From Alopecurus myosuroides (taxonomy: Eukaryota; Streptophyta; Magnoliopsida; Poales; Poaceae): DNA of 64,000 nt. The notes under the pieces were generated by a model. That model was not told the origin of the DNA. It saw only the letters and a list, made by a program, of their open reading frames with translations, and did not search any database. Of the stretch, positions 1 through 11,221 are shown in pieces. The translations under genes were made by a program, and so were the position numbers. Numbering within the stretch: position 1 is the stretch's first letter; each line of letters starts with the position of its first letter. Location of the stretch: positions 18,781,639-18,845,638 of the forward strand of contig CM054062.1 in assembly GCA_028641055.1 (NCBI GenBank), read 5' to 3'.

Positions 1-1452
1 CGGTACCAGTTGGTGAAATTAGTTCCATTAAGCTTATCTGTCTCTAGGATTGACCTCAACGCAAAAGTGGACAACTCAGGAAGGTTGCTAGGTGCCATTG
101 ATCTACAACAGAAAATATGCAAAACACTTAAGACATGTATTCATAAAAGAGCAGGCATATTAAACGCTTTAATACTTATGCTCCCACTAGAACCAACACC
201 CCTCCGATGGTTGCTAAGTATTCAAGATCCTAAATAAGCAAGCCGACTAGTGAGATTTAGCATCACCGCTAGCCATCAAGTGATCTAGGTAGGCAACACC
301 TTGCAATCGTATCCAATATGACTCCTGTTAGTTGGGTGACATCACATGCCCCGGCTCCCAACTTTCCTCGCCCCGAGCCCCACAACCGTTGTGATGGACT
401 CGTCTAGATTACCAAGTGCTTCTGCTTGTAAGAGTCCGACTCAAACCCACCTAACCGGAAAGAATTGGTAGCACCTCAATTTCATGAGCCCACTACCAAG
501 AATGTCCGACTTGTGATGGTGCAGCACAGGCGGGGCGACCGACTAGACCTTCTTTGAGGGATTAAAATCTACCAACTATCTAAATAGAGGTAAAAAGAGA
601 CATAACAATAACACAAATAAAGCAATTATATTGTGAAATGGTATGGCTCTCTTCATGGTGATCTCCATCTCCACGAAGCTTGTAAGTCGACTCGTGCCAA
701 CTCTTGTCACATGCCATCTTACTCCATGTAGCCAACTTGTACATCGACTTGCATGTCACCGGGTTCTCCAACAAGCTACACTAGCTAGTAAATCAAAGAT
801 TACATAGAGAATCCGACACGCAGACCGGTATATAATAAAATGACAACACCTAGGCTCCAGCCGGCTGACAAGAACATGATACGCAGATCATGTATGGATT
901 ACACACATCACATGCACATAAGCCATACCATTCACAACTTCCTGCAAAAACAAGTTATGCATAGACGTGATATCTACCGGCGTTGTGAAACTCGTAACGA
1001 CATCTAAGGCGCTACGACAGGGCGAAGCCGGCGGGGATCGAAGGGGCAGCGCCCCTCGCGGGTGCGGGCAGCGCCCGACGGTTTTGAAAAACGCAGATCT
1101 CATCTGCATTCCGAACATGGATTTCTTCATCGGATAAAACAGTTTTACCCAAATCTGACCCGTATTCCGATTCAATCAAACTCTTTGATCTTCGATCACC
1201 GCAACTGGATTTATGTGTCACGGTATACCCCGATGGCAGAAACCGACCGGTAGGGGTAAGTTGTTTCACGACCTTAGCAGTATGATCACGGAAACCAGAT
1301 CATCCATTAACCCCGAGTACGATTGATCCAATCAACCTTGTACAAAACCGATCTATCTCATAGAACGACCACCAAAACAGCAATTAGATCACATCTAACG
1401 CTAACTACATATCACATATGTACAGATCTCGGGCCTAAAACCAGAAGCTACC

Positions 1453-1464
1453 GCTCTGATACCA
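1453..1464 (-). other. Primer binding site, tRNA-iMet type
   Basis: In minus sense the LTR end is followed, after one base, by TGGTATCAGAGC, the complement of the 3' end of plant initiator tRNA-Met. It fixes the orientation and identifies the adjacent LTR as the 5' one. Confidence 0.9.
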
Positions 1465-1465
1465 C

Positions 1466-2785
1466 TGTTGGAACGCGTAGAGATAAACAAAACTTTTTCC
1501 TACGCGATACTTCCAAGATCTAGCCGAGGTAGAAGGCCACGATGATTACCACTAGACGCGCGGTTGCGGATTATCGATGAAGCGCGTCGGGGCAGTGCAG
1601 TCCCACGATCCGATCCAGCCGATCCGATCCCTCAAACGTCGAAGTGCTGAAAGTACAGCACCTCTGCCGGTATCCACACGTACGAGGAGGAGCTCCGACG
1701 GCAGACTGCTAGGTCTGGTGCGACGGCTGGACTGAGTGGGGCTAGGGTTCCCAACACATGGGGGTGGACTAACGTGCCCGCTGGGCAACCTGCGCCCCTC
1801 TTTATATAGCGAATGGTAGTGGGCTTCACAACACTTGTGGCCCATTCCCTCTGTGAGTCCGACTCACAAACTCAGTCCATTTCCGGTTCGGGTCCAACCC
1901 GACCAATGCTTGCTCCCGCTCTTAAGTGTGCGGCCCTGCAGGCTCTTGGTGACTTGGACACGATTAGGGTCCGACTCTCAATCGGTAGCGGCTCCTAGCA
2001 GAACGTGCCGACTCCCAAGTCCCATTGAGTCATGAAGACATACCTTCCAATGTGATTTACATCTTAGTCCCTTTTGCCTCACGATATACCTTGTCGAACT
2101 ATAGGCGATTTATCGTCATCCCTTAAGTAGTTCGACTCTCTTCTCGGTCCGTGATATGTGATTCATTTGACTAACTCTTAGTCAACAGACACAGTTAACA
2201 CTTAACTGAGTCGCGCATGGCCATGCTTCCTGAATCATATCACTCGAGAGGGCCCAGAGAATATCTCTCAATTCGGAGGGGCAAAATCCCATCTTGATTA
2301 TCCACATCTCGTAGCTTGCTTCTCATTCGACCCGAACTCTGCCTTTATAGCTGCCTTGTCACAGAACAGCGTTTGACAGAACCTAAGTCGGTGATCCACA
2401 ACTCGGATTGTGCGATAACCTCAGGTCTAAGGATTACATTGATTGAGACATGCAAATAACGACTTGCTCGTTGCATCTCAATATGGGTCAGTCCGACTTG
2501 CTAAACTCTTTAGTCAAGTCCGTGATCATTGGAATGGCATCACCATGCCCATGACAAGTGGAACCATGTCATCAGCCAACACTCACATTAGTCTAGGGTG
2601 TGTGTCCAGCACAACCTTAACGACCAAGGACAATTAGTATGAACAACATGAATACATAGTTCCACAATCGAATCACATATTCAATGACATATATCAGATG
2701 TTCAAACCAAAGGACAACTTAATAAATTTATGAATACATTGGGAATTACATCATCTATGATTGCCTCTAGGGCATATTCCCAACA
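1466..2785 (-). repeat. 5' LTR of the Copia-type element
   Basis: This is 1320 bp bounded by TGTTGG at 2785 (minus sense) and CCAACA at 1466, next to a tRNA-iMet-type primer site. A TATATAAA box on the minus strand at 1801-1808 is the likely promoter. The sequence carries many short GACTC/GAGTC-like words of unknown meaning. The partner 3' LTR is outside the window. Confidence 0.85.
1801..1808 (-). promoter_or_regulatory. TATA box in the Copia-type LTR
   Basis: TATATAAA on the minus strand lies inside the LTR in element sense, as expected for an LTR promoter. It is not flanked by an inverted repeat, unlike the Tat LTRs in this window. Confidence 0.5.
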
Positions 2786-3498
2786 TTGAGAACATGGGAG
2801 AAGTCATGATGTTAGTAGTGAAGTTATATTGAAGTAATATCTTGTGGTTCGGTATTTAAGTTGTGGTGCTATTCTTCTAGTGGTGTCATGTGAACGTCGA
2901 TTACATGATACTTCGCCTTTATGGGCCTCGGAGGATGCATTGTATATTTGGCTACTAATTGTGGGGTTGCCAGAGTGACAGAAACCTAAACCCCGTTAGG
3001 AAAGCAATGCACGAGGGAGCGTAGAATCCCGGAGTTTAAGGTTGTGGTTAGTTTTATCTTAATTACTTTCTTGTATTTACGGATGCTTGTGAGGGGTATA
3101 ATCACAAGTATGTATTTTTCCTAGTTGGTCGGTGCATTAGCATAGGTTCACCCACACAACACTTCACGAACCAATGGATATTAATCAACCGTAATGAGGC
3201 GAAAGCACTTGACGAAATTCCCATGTGTCCTCGAGAACGTTTCATAGTCATAAGTAACACAACTGGCTTGTCTTTGCTCTCAAAAGGATTGGGCCACTCG
3301 CTGCAATATTATTTACTGCTCTTTATTTACTCGCACTTTATTTATCTGCTATATCCAAAACAACCAAAAACCCGTTTACTAGTATTTACAGTGAATCATC
3401 TATCCAACTGCTTGTCAACACCTTCTGCTCCTCGTTGGGTTCGACACTCTTATTTATTGAAAGTACTACGATACAACCCCTATACTTGTGGGCCATCA
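2786..3498 (+). repeat. LTR-X remnant, 3' part
   Basis: This stretch is closely similar to 31583-32333, the 3' half of the complete solo LTR-X, and ends at the same point with ATCA. The rest of this copy was displaced by the Copia-type insertion at 2785. No gene is present. The TGATACGTC start of the full copy resembles Athila-type Gypsy LTRs of Triticeae, but that family placement is only an inference. Confidence 0.75.
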
Positions 3499-6069
3499 GT
3501 ATGTTCCAGTGATCTTCGGGATCTCAACTGCTCCGCTGACCTTGCTCCCGGATGAAGGATTCTTAGTGTACCCAAATTCTCCAGGAGCATCTCGGATAAC
3601 CCGGGGGACAAATCAGCATATGGCCCAGTACTCTTCTTACCAATGAGGGAATAAAAAATGTTTCCAATGAAGGCCGACTGTTCTTTGACAAGCTCATGAG
3701 CAGCCCGGAGTTTCTTCTTCTGTGTTTTATGCCTCTTAGTGAGATCCTTGAAGCTAGCTTCTAGCTCTTCTCGGAGTTTTACCTCCACTTGCAGCAATTC
3801 ATTGGTCTTGGCCAACAGTTCATAAGTGCGAGCAACGTAAGCCTGACGTCGACAAATAAGTGTTAGTCGGTATATTAGTGAGTACCGAGTGACTGCATGT
3901 AGAACACCCGGAACTTGGGGGCTAGGATAAGCGTATCGGTAATGTTGGTAAGGCTAACCTGGTGCTCAGCTGCCAGAGACTCGATTATCTCTTCCTCAGT
4001 GGTCTTCAAAGACCGGTACTCCTCCAGAAGCTCTTTTACCTTTTGGCTGCCGAGAGCCGACCTGGAAGAACTAGCGCCATAGCCAGTGGGCTGGGCTGCC
4101 GCCTTCGTCTCTTCCGGGTCATATCTGGCGGTAGCGGTCTTTGGGGCGGCAGCACTTTTCTGGGTCCCAATATACTCGACCTCAGGATCATCCGGCCGGG
4201 CCATGTGAGGAGGAGACCCGTTTCTTGGGCTGGTGGCGTCAGTCGGCCCTTGCTCTTCAGGGGGTGGGGGGTTGGCAGCGCTCACCGGGTCTTCCACCAT
4301 GGGGTCATCAACGGGAGTATCCACCGAATCGCTAAGGGTGACCCGGGCTCTGAGAAAGGAAAAACAAAGAGTTAGTGTGCCACAGAGGAAAAGCACGCAA
4401 AGTATAGGAATACGGATAAGTTATGAAAATTACCCGGTATTCATGATAAAATCGCTGGGCAGCTCATTGCTAGACCCGGAAGACACTAACAGAGATTCGG
4501 AAAGTGAGACTCGGATTGTTCCGGCTAAAGGATGATTTGGAGATGGGAATTTTTGAGGAGTACTATCAGAATAAGTGGAATGAGTACCGGCTCTGCGAAC
4601 GGGCGATTGAGGGATCCCGGGATTAAGGGGCTCGTCACTCGGAGAATTTCGGGTTACCCGTCGCTTGGGCGGAGGAGATACGTCCTTCAGATACGATACA
4701 GTGGTTAGATATTCGTTAAGTTTGCACATACCGGCGTATGAGTATGGTTCTATGGTCATGGAGGAGTATGGCACCTTGAACGTGACCCCCCGGGTTTCCT
4801 CTTTTGGCCTAACTCGGCCTGGGGCTCAGCCTCCCTTTCATCCGATTGAGAGCCATCCTTGTCAGCCAGTGCTGGTAAGTTATAGCATGTTATTGGTAAA
4901 CGAAAATTTCCGGTCTAATGGATTAACAAAGCATTAGCCTGGTAACCCGGGATTACCTTCCTCGCTATCACTCGGTTCTTCTTCTTCTTCCGAGTTTTCA
5001 GAAGGTGGCGGGGTAACGATCTTCCAAAACTCGTCGTTTTCCTGGGTAAAAAGCAGCCAAGTTAAATGTTAATAGGAGTGCGTTTCAAAAAATAGTCGGA
5101 ATAGAAGGTGTTAGCCGGTTCTTACTGGATGAGCCAGGTTTGAACGAGTGAAAGGGCCGAGTCCGGAGATGCTCTTGATGACGTCTACTTTCTCGGCCAA
5201 GAAGTTCTTCATGGTCCTATTGATATCCGCGGTCGGGTATGATTTCTCCGAGCATCGGAGAGAGTCGGTTAAGTGGCCCGAATACTCGCAGATAAGTTTG
5301 GGGCGGATGCTGTTTGGCTGGATCCTACAGCTAATCCAGGTTTTAATAAAATTTAGCCCACAAAGACAATGGGCTGCGAGGACGGCTAGTTTGTGGAGGA
5401 GAGGTTGAATAGATTGCCTGTCGGCGTCTGGGGCAAAGGAGCTAAGGTTGTCGCTGAGCGAGAGGGTCTCAACGAAGAAACCCGGCAAAGACTTTTCGCC
5501 GGGTGTGGAGGTATCTTGGCAGTAAAAGAATGTCTTTTGCCAGTGCTTCACGTGACTGTGAAGACTGAGAGTCGGCATCAGAGAGTATTTACGTCTCTGA
5601 ATGGACACCCCCCACAGATGAGGAGGGGTCCGTCCGTGCTCTCCCGGCAGGGCTTGCATTGAAAAATCTCTAAAAACAGGGCGAGATTGGGGGCGATGCA
5701 AAGATAGGCCTCACAGAGAACGATAAAGTGGCAGATATTCAAAATCGAGTTAGGGCCGATGTCAAAAATTCGGAGTTTATAGTGGTGGAGGATTTCGCGG
5801 AAAAAAGGGTGACCCGGGGGGCGAAAACCCCGGATCACATGTTCCAAAAAGACGACAACTTCACCTGAGCCGGGTGAAGGACGGGTCTCTTCCCCTGGCG
5901 CTCTCCAGGAGATTTCCGACTCTGCGGGGAGAACCCCAGACTCGGCCAGTTCCTCCAATTTAGCCTTGGTGACAGTCGACCTAGCCCAGTTGACTGAGAT
6001 CGACTGACCCGGCTTCTGTTTCAGAGCCGGGTTTTTTCCCTTGAACTTAGTACCAACCTTGGGAGCCAT
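3499..6069 (-). pseudogene. Tat-D accessory gene on the opposite strand (Transposase_28 type)
   Basis: The gene starts at the ATG at 6069 (minus sense). Its first exon encodes the region typical of Pfam Transposase_28 ('putative gypsy type transposon', PF04195), with key words WRAPGEE, FLEHVIRGF and PNSILNICHFIVLCE. A frameshift near 5640 moves the frame. Splice-like boundaries give further exons at about 5041-4957, 4871-4732, 4684-4436 and 4350-3958, then from about 3850 to 3499. The last exons encode a coiled coil rich in E, K and L. The 3' end is cut by LTR-X. The protein's function is unknown; such genes are carried by Tat-lineage elements. It would converge with the lost pol of Tat-D. 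Confidence 0.7.
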
Positions 6070-6555
6070 GGAAATTGATCTAGAGAAAATTGAAAACCAA
6101 GAATAAATCAAGAAAAAAGAAATAGAAGCTATGCGCGCAATGAACACCAAGCCAAGAATTAGAGAAATGAATCTACCATCTAGATCTAAGAAGTGCTTAC
6201 CGGAAACGGCGGCGGAGTGAGGCTCGGCGTGCGCGGCGGCGGCGGCTCGGTCCTTGGAGATGACGGTGTCGCTCGTGCGGCCGGGCATTCCGCGTCCAAG
6301 CTGGGTATCGAGATCCAATGGTGCGGCGAGGTCTTCCAGGCGGAATCCGGCGGGCGCGGTGGCGCGAGCACGGAGGCGCGAGATGGCGGTGCAGGGCGAC
6401 GATACGGAACGGTGGCCGGCAATCGAGGTCGACAGCGCGCGCGCAGGTCCGGTGGCTAGGGTTTGACCTCGGGCACTTGGGCGCAAGTGACGAGCGGGAG
6501 GAGGAAGAAGGAGATAGAGTGGTGGCGTTTGGAATTTTAGGGTTTACCCCCCAGG

Positions 6556-6569
6556 GCCTATTTATAGGC
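6556..6569 (-). promoter_or_regulatory. TATA box of the Tat-D accessory gene
   Basis: The minus strand reads TATAAATA (6566-6559) inside the palindrome GCCTATTTATAGGC. It lies about 490 bp upstream of the ATG at 6069, leaving a long leader. The matching gene in Tat-B also has TATAAATA flanked by a short inverted repeat, which supports its being a real promoter separate from the LTR. Confidence 0.6.
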
Positions 6570-6966
6570 GCAGGGAAACCCTAGGGGCCAAACGGTAAGT
6601 AGAGTGATTTGCGGGAGGATATGATCCAGCCCGTAAATTATGGGATAAGGATCTTTGGAATTATGGCGAAATGGCCGAGTCAGTCAAGCTCGTCAGAAGA
6701 TCCGGACTTGAAAACTGTTACTCGGACTGGCTAGCGGAGAAGGTGAGAGCCGGGTTTAAAGACGTGCCTCTGGAAATTTGATCCGAGGAGCGATACCCAG
6801 CTCAAATGAAAATCGGGTTATTATATGGACCGCCAAAAGAGCATGCCTGGCTATAATTAAAGCAATCTGACCCGTCATGTTATAGATGTAAATGTTTATT
6901 GTTTTGCAGGGAATAGCGTGCGCTTCATGGTTGGTCCCAAGACGCCCAAGCTATTATGGGGACTAC

Positions 6967-7348
6967 TGTTGGGGGGATGATAACCCGGTAGGCCAATGCC
7001 TGGGCGAGACCAGGCCAAGGGGAGATTGCACGAGACCCGGCCCAAGAGAAAGGAAGTTCTAGAAGACCCAAAAGGCAGCGCGGATCTTGTAACTCGTACC
7101 TTGGGGGCCACGGTAGGAAATTTAGGGTTATGTGTGGATCCCGAGTAGGATTCTGGATGTACCTTGTACGGAAAGCAAGGAAGCCGGGTGTTATATAAAC
7201 CGGCTTCTAGGGCAAAGAGACCAAGGCTTTTGAGTTCGAGAGAGATAGAAGGATTCACATATTCTAGGTATTCGAGAGCTAGTCCTTGTAACCCTAGATC
7301 GGAGTCTCGGCGACATTGCAGCTCGAGTCTCTAGATCATTAGTTGACA
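6967..7348 (+). repeat. 3' LTR of Tat-D
   Basis: The LTR starts TGTTGGGGGGATGATAACCC just after a purine-rich tract and contains TATATAAA at 7192-7199. Its start and layout resemble the Tat-C LTR (TGTCGGGGGG). The end at 7348 (gttgaca) is where the sequence changes to antisense gag; this boundary is less certain than the start. Confidence 0.65.
7180..7207 (+). promoter_or_regulatory. TATA box inside an inverted repeat (Tat-D LTR)
   Basis: The stem GAAGCCGG (7180-7187) and its exact complement CCGGCTTC (7200-7207) enclose a 12-base loop holding TATATAAA. The same arrangement with different stems occurs in the LTRs of Tat-A, Tat-B and Tat-C. Confidence 0.7.
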
Positions 7349-8105
7349 TGATTTCCTCTGAGCTAAACCCTCTCCCAAACACCAGAGTCGATTTGCCCCA
7401 TACTAAGTTACCCCTAGTAACGTCTGCCGTGAATATCCCACGACAAGATCTACTAGCAGTTCTACCATCTCTACCCATTTCGGCACCGAGATCTCGACCT
7501 CGGTTCCGCACAGCCCCTATCCGACTAGGGTTGTTTCCAACATGAGTAAGACCATGAGCCTTATTGTACTCATTCATATCGAGAGTGAATTCTTGCCTGG
7601 CTTTGGACATCTCGACAGCCTCCGCGAGGATGGCCTGGCGCTGCTCCTCGAGTTGCGCCTGTACCAGCGGCGGATCTGTACCGGTAGCCACTGGCACAGT
7701 CAGTTTCGCGATGATATCAGCGAATGGAGGCGGCCTCGGGGTTGATGTAGAGGGAGCCTTGTAGCCTGGCTAGTTCTCATCTTTCTCCAGTAGCTTGCAA
7801 GCCGGTCGAGTCGACTTGCCAGCAGTTTTGCCAACATCAGACGCGCTCTTTCCGGATGCAGGAGCCGGGACGATCATCATCACCTCGACGCTTCCTGCAG
7901 AGCGATCGATACGCTGGCCACGTACATCGCGAATAGTAGGGGGATCCGTAGCAACGAGTACCACCTCGGGGTACCCGCGGATGACCGCAGTGGCGACGTA
8001 GACCATATGTGCGCTGAAACTGATGACAGAGCCGCCTGAGGTCACTGGCCTTCCGCGGAAATCGCCGGCATTGTGAGTGACGGAGTCGAGGGAGCCGACT
8101 AGTAA
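7349..8105 (-). pseudogene. Tat-E gag N-terminal fragment
   Basis: Read on the minus strand, this matches the N-terminal part of the Tat-C gag. Shared words include GGSV-SF-HLVY near the start, a Q-L-E-RQ helix region, and YN-AHG followed by PSR-GA. The reading frame is broken between 7770 and 7697 and again after about 7450. The start codon position is changed. Upstream it joins Tekay-1 reverse transcriptase directly, about 90 bp short of where a primer site would be expected. Downstream it ends at the Tat-D LTR. It cannot make a product. Confidence 0.7.
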
Positions 8106-9792
8106 GGCTTCAGTGCTATTGGTACGGTTCGAGGTACTAACTCAATGATAAACCCGATATCCCTATCTAGGGGCATACATGGTAATTCTCCAGGAAAAGC
8201 ATCCGAGTAATGACATACTACCGGAAGTTCCTCAAGTGTGGGTTTGGCTATACCAGTGTGGCAGTGAGTCTCTGATCAAGGTTTGGTTGCGGTGTAAGCA
8301 ACGTTTTCTCCATCACTAGTGGTAATTGATATGGACTTCTTGGTGCAATCAATAACACCCTTATACTTGGTCATCCAATTCATACCCAGTACTACTTTTA
8401 TCCCTTGGGATCCCAGTACTATCAGGTCGGCATGAAAAGTTGTCCCTTGTATTTCCACGGGTACTTCATTGCAAACAAGGCTGGCTCCGGGTATTTGTAC
8501 TAACATAGGGTTGTGCATACGTGTATGATTCATACCACTCTTTTCAGCAAATGGCTTAGTGACAAAAGAATGCGATGCACCAGAATCAAACAGTACTTCA
8601 GCTGGTACGGAGTTGACTGGAAACGTACCCATCACCATGTCTGGTGCCTCTTGTACTTCCTCGATGGTGACATGATTCAGATGTCCTGTCATCACATTCT
8701 TCTTCCTGACCACTGGTCCTTGAGTCATCTTGGTTGCACTGGCCTGAGGTGGAGCAGAATTCTTTGTTGGGCACTCACGAGCAAAGTGTCCGTCCTTCCC
8801 ACAGACAAAGCAACCTCCATTTGGCTTCGGGTTCGGGTTTGGCTTGGCAGTACGGTTGAAATTTTTTCCATTCGTATTTCTTCCAGGCTTTGGTGCATAA
8901 GGTGCACGGTTGTTGTTGTTGTGGTTGTTGTAATTGGGCCTTGGTGCAAACTGGTGATGCGGGTGAGGTGCATAAGAAGGCGCCCTTGGTAGTGGTGGTC
9001 TCGCATAAGGAGCAGGGAGATTCCTTGGTGCACTAGGTCCTCCTTGAAATGTCATCTTCCTCTTCTTGTTATCAAAGGCATTCTGGCGCTTATGCTCCAT
9101 CATCATGGCAGCATCTGCAAGCGACTCTAGATCCTGGAATGGTATCACAACTAAGGTACACTGCAGCTCATGATGCAGTCCATTCAAGAACCTTTCTTTC
9201 TTCTTTGCTTCAGTGTTGACTTCCTCAGGTGCATACCGGGACAAAGTGGTGAAATCTTCCTAGTACTTTGACACAGTCATCCCTCCTTGCCTCAACTTTA
9301 GAAACTTATCACGCATAATACTCATCACACCTTGGGGATGTGATATTTGCGGAACCTAGCAACAAAATCTTCCCAATTGAAAACATGGCCAGCAGCAACA
9401 GTGGCTCTAGTAGTCTCCCACCAAGTCCTTGCCGGTACAGCAATAAAATGAGTGGAAAACAACACCTTGTCATTCTCCTCCACTGAAGCTACTTCCAGGT
9501 TATTAGCAATTGTGCGGAGCCAATCATCAACATCTAGTGGCTCCACAATCTTAGAGAAGATTGGAGGGTTGGTCTTCTGAAAATCCTTCAGCTTTGAGCG
9601 AGCATCATTTCCATTTCCATTCCCATTGTTATTGTTGTTGTTGTTGTTGGCACTAGCAACGGCTAACTGCTGCAAGGCAGCAATAGTGGTTGCGCTCTCA
9701 GCACGTGTGGCTTGACGGTCCTCCATCATTAATGCCAACAATGCCTCCATTGACGGTGGGGGTGGTGGTGGTGGTTCCAGACGAGGCGGCAT
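8106..9792 (-). pseudogene. Tekay-1 gag-protease-RT start, broken
   Basis: Gag begins at the ATG at 9792 with a proline run, an asparagine/glycine-rich stretch and the capsid-like region containing PARTWWE. A one-base deletion near 9330 and a TAG near 9260 interrupt the frame. The downstream part holds the zinc knuckle CFVCGKDGHFAREC (CX2CX4HX4C) and the protease active-site word FDSGASHSF. After a stop at 8276, recognisable RT N-terminal sequence (PGELPCMPLDRDIGF) continues to 8106, where it is cut. Both disruptions indicate an old, inactive copy. Confidence 0.85.
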
Positions 9793-10103
9793 GCTATAGT
9801 GAAACATGTGTAAGACTATGCAGCAAGACTTCTTTGTTTTAAAACAAAAACTAGTCAACAAAAATAGTTTTAAGAACAACGAAAGACAAGTGATAAATCA
9901 CAAGTACTAATACGAGTAGAAAAATTCACAAACATAGATATAACACAAACATCATCACATTCATAACATCAAGTCTTACAAACTCAAACACATACATAAG
10001 TCACACAACACATCTATGCTCCTCAGAGCTACATAGGGGAATCGACTCATAGGGTCATTGTAAGGCTAACTGGCACAACATCCAAAAGCTCAAGGTACTA
10101 CAT

Positions 10104-10988
10104 CTAGTCCTGGTCATTGTCTCCATCGAAAAGGATATCGTCGGGATCCTCCTCCTCCTCAAGTAAGTCGTCATCCTCCTGCTCACTCTGGTCACTCATG
10201 TCCATCCCATCAACATCTGACAGAATGTCGTCGTCAACAAGGAGGTCATCGTTCTCTCTGCGGAGCTTGGTGATCTCCTCCTCCAACTCCTCAAGAGTAG
10301 AGTCTCTAGTGGCCAAGTCCTCTCTCGCAGTCTTCGGCCTACCATGCAGAATAGCGTTGTCTTCCTGGAGTGCTTCCACCTTCTTGTTGAGACGATTGCG
10401 GCCCAAGCGAGTGGTCCACAACTGTCCCGCCAAGGCATGGTTCCTAGCAGTCACAGTCTCGTGCTCAACTGTCAGCTTCCCCATAGATGTCGTCAAGGTG
10501 TGGTACTCGGCAGTAGTGGCGCTGTTGATAATCCTTAGATCATCGAGTATGTGCTGGGTACGGTGCAAGAGTATCTCCATGTCCTCTAGGTGAGGACCCA
10601 TACTATCAAGATCCTGAGGTACATGTAGTGGCAGTCCTGTCTCGTCACGTCTCCCAAGTAACTCAAATCTGGTACCAAGGAACATATAGTCCCTTAGATA
10701 CTCTAGGCGTGCAATAGCCTCCTGAATGACACGCACAACTCCCTTGTGCCATGAGCGCTCGAAAATGGTGAAGACGAAAATATCAGCAAAAGGTGCAGTA
10801 AAAGGTAGGCGTATGGTGCACTCCACAAACCAATCACCCTCGACAGGTGCACCTATGACGAGTCCTCCCCTCGGATCGGGTACATGGCGGTCAAGTAACT
10901 CTGTCATCTCTACAAGCCTCCGCTCGAAGAGAAAGGAAACGTCTCTAGCCAGTCCCAACTGACATGCCTCGGTGAAGATAACATCCAT
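10104..10988 (-). CDS. Tekay-1 leader ORF: coiled-coil protein with acidic tail
   Basis: An uninterrupted 294-codon frame lies between the primer site (11210) and gag (9792) on the element's sense strand. Residues 1-130 look globular. About 185-255 form a likely coiled coil, with ELEEEITKLRREN as its clearest part. The last 50 residues are very acidic (runs of D and E). I recognise no domain family. It is intact although the neighbouring gag is broken, which argues for a late inactivation or for selection on this ORF. It may alternatively be an acquired host gene fragment. Confidence 0.55.
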   Translation of the reverse strand: MDVIFTEACQLGLARDVSFLFERRLVEMTELLDRHVPDPRGGLVIGAPVEGDWFVECTIRLPFTAPFADIFVFTIFERSWHKGVVRVIQEAIARLEYLRDYMFLGTRFELLGRRDETGLPLHVPQDLDSMGPHLEDMEILLHRTQHILDDLRIINSATTAEYHTLTTSMGKLTVEHETVTARNHALAGQLWTTRLGRNRLNKKVEALQEDNAILHGRPKTAREDLATRDSTLEELEEEITKLRRENDDLLVDDDILSDVDGMDMSDQSEQEDDDLLEEEEDPDDILFDGDNDQD

Positions 10989-11209
10989 CTACACAGAGTT
11001 TTAAGTATAGTTTAAGTTAGACCAAAGTGTGCAAAGTTTTAGATTGAACAAGATATAACTTAATGTAAGTAGAATTTTGTAACATATAGAGGATAGGTAT
11101 ATAGAATATTTTGGAACTTATTCATCTTAGTGACTTAGTTGTATAAGGTAGCTTTTTGGAGTACTAGCTAAATGTTCATGCTAACTAAGGGATCCTAAGG
11201 TCAGGATAG

Positions 11210-11221
11210 GCTCTGATACCA
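11210..11221 (-). other. Primer binding site of Tekay-1, tRNA-iMet type
   Basis: The minus strand reads TGGTATCAGAGC four bases inside the LTR end (ctaca). It marks 11226-15709 as the 5' LTR and fixes the element's direction. Confidence 0.9.

Larger units (their letters stand above)
1..2785 (-). mobile_element. Copia-type LTR retrotransposon, 5' part
   Basis: An LTR (1466-2785) is followed in minus-strand sense by a primer binding site and then by internal sequence that runs off the left edge. The LTR starts TGTTGGGAATATGCCC and ends CCAACA, the type found in Triticeae Copia families. The internal 1452 bases contain no convincing gag or pol; only short unrelated open frames occur, so this is either a long leader or a non-autonomous derivative. 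The five bases beside the LTR (2786-2790, ttgag) also occur uninterrupted in the second LTR-X copy near 31580, which fits a 5-bp target duplication and insertion into LTR-X. Confidence 0.8.
3499..7348 (+). mobile_element. Tat-D: 3' half of a Tat-type Gypsy retrotransposon
   Basis: The segment holds an opposite-strand accessory gene (3499-6069), a spacer ending in a polypurine-like ggggactac, and an LTR in plus orientation (6967-7348). This is the usual 3' organisation of large plant Tat elements. Gag and pol are missing because LTR-X lies on the left. On the right it abuts a gag fragment of another Tat element, so Tat-D probably inserted there. Confidence 0.65.

Noticed and set aside
1012..1269. 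85-codon minus frame in the Copia-type interior as a gag start
   Set aside because: It lacks any Copia gag signature and ends within a GC-rich interruption; better read as leader.
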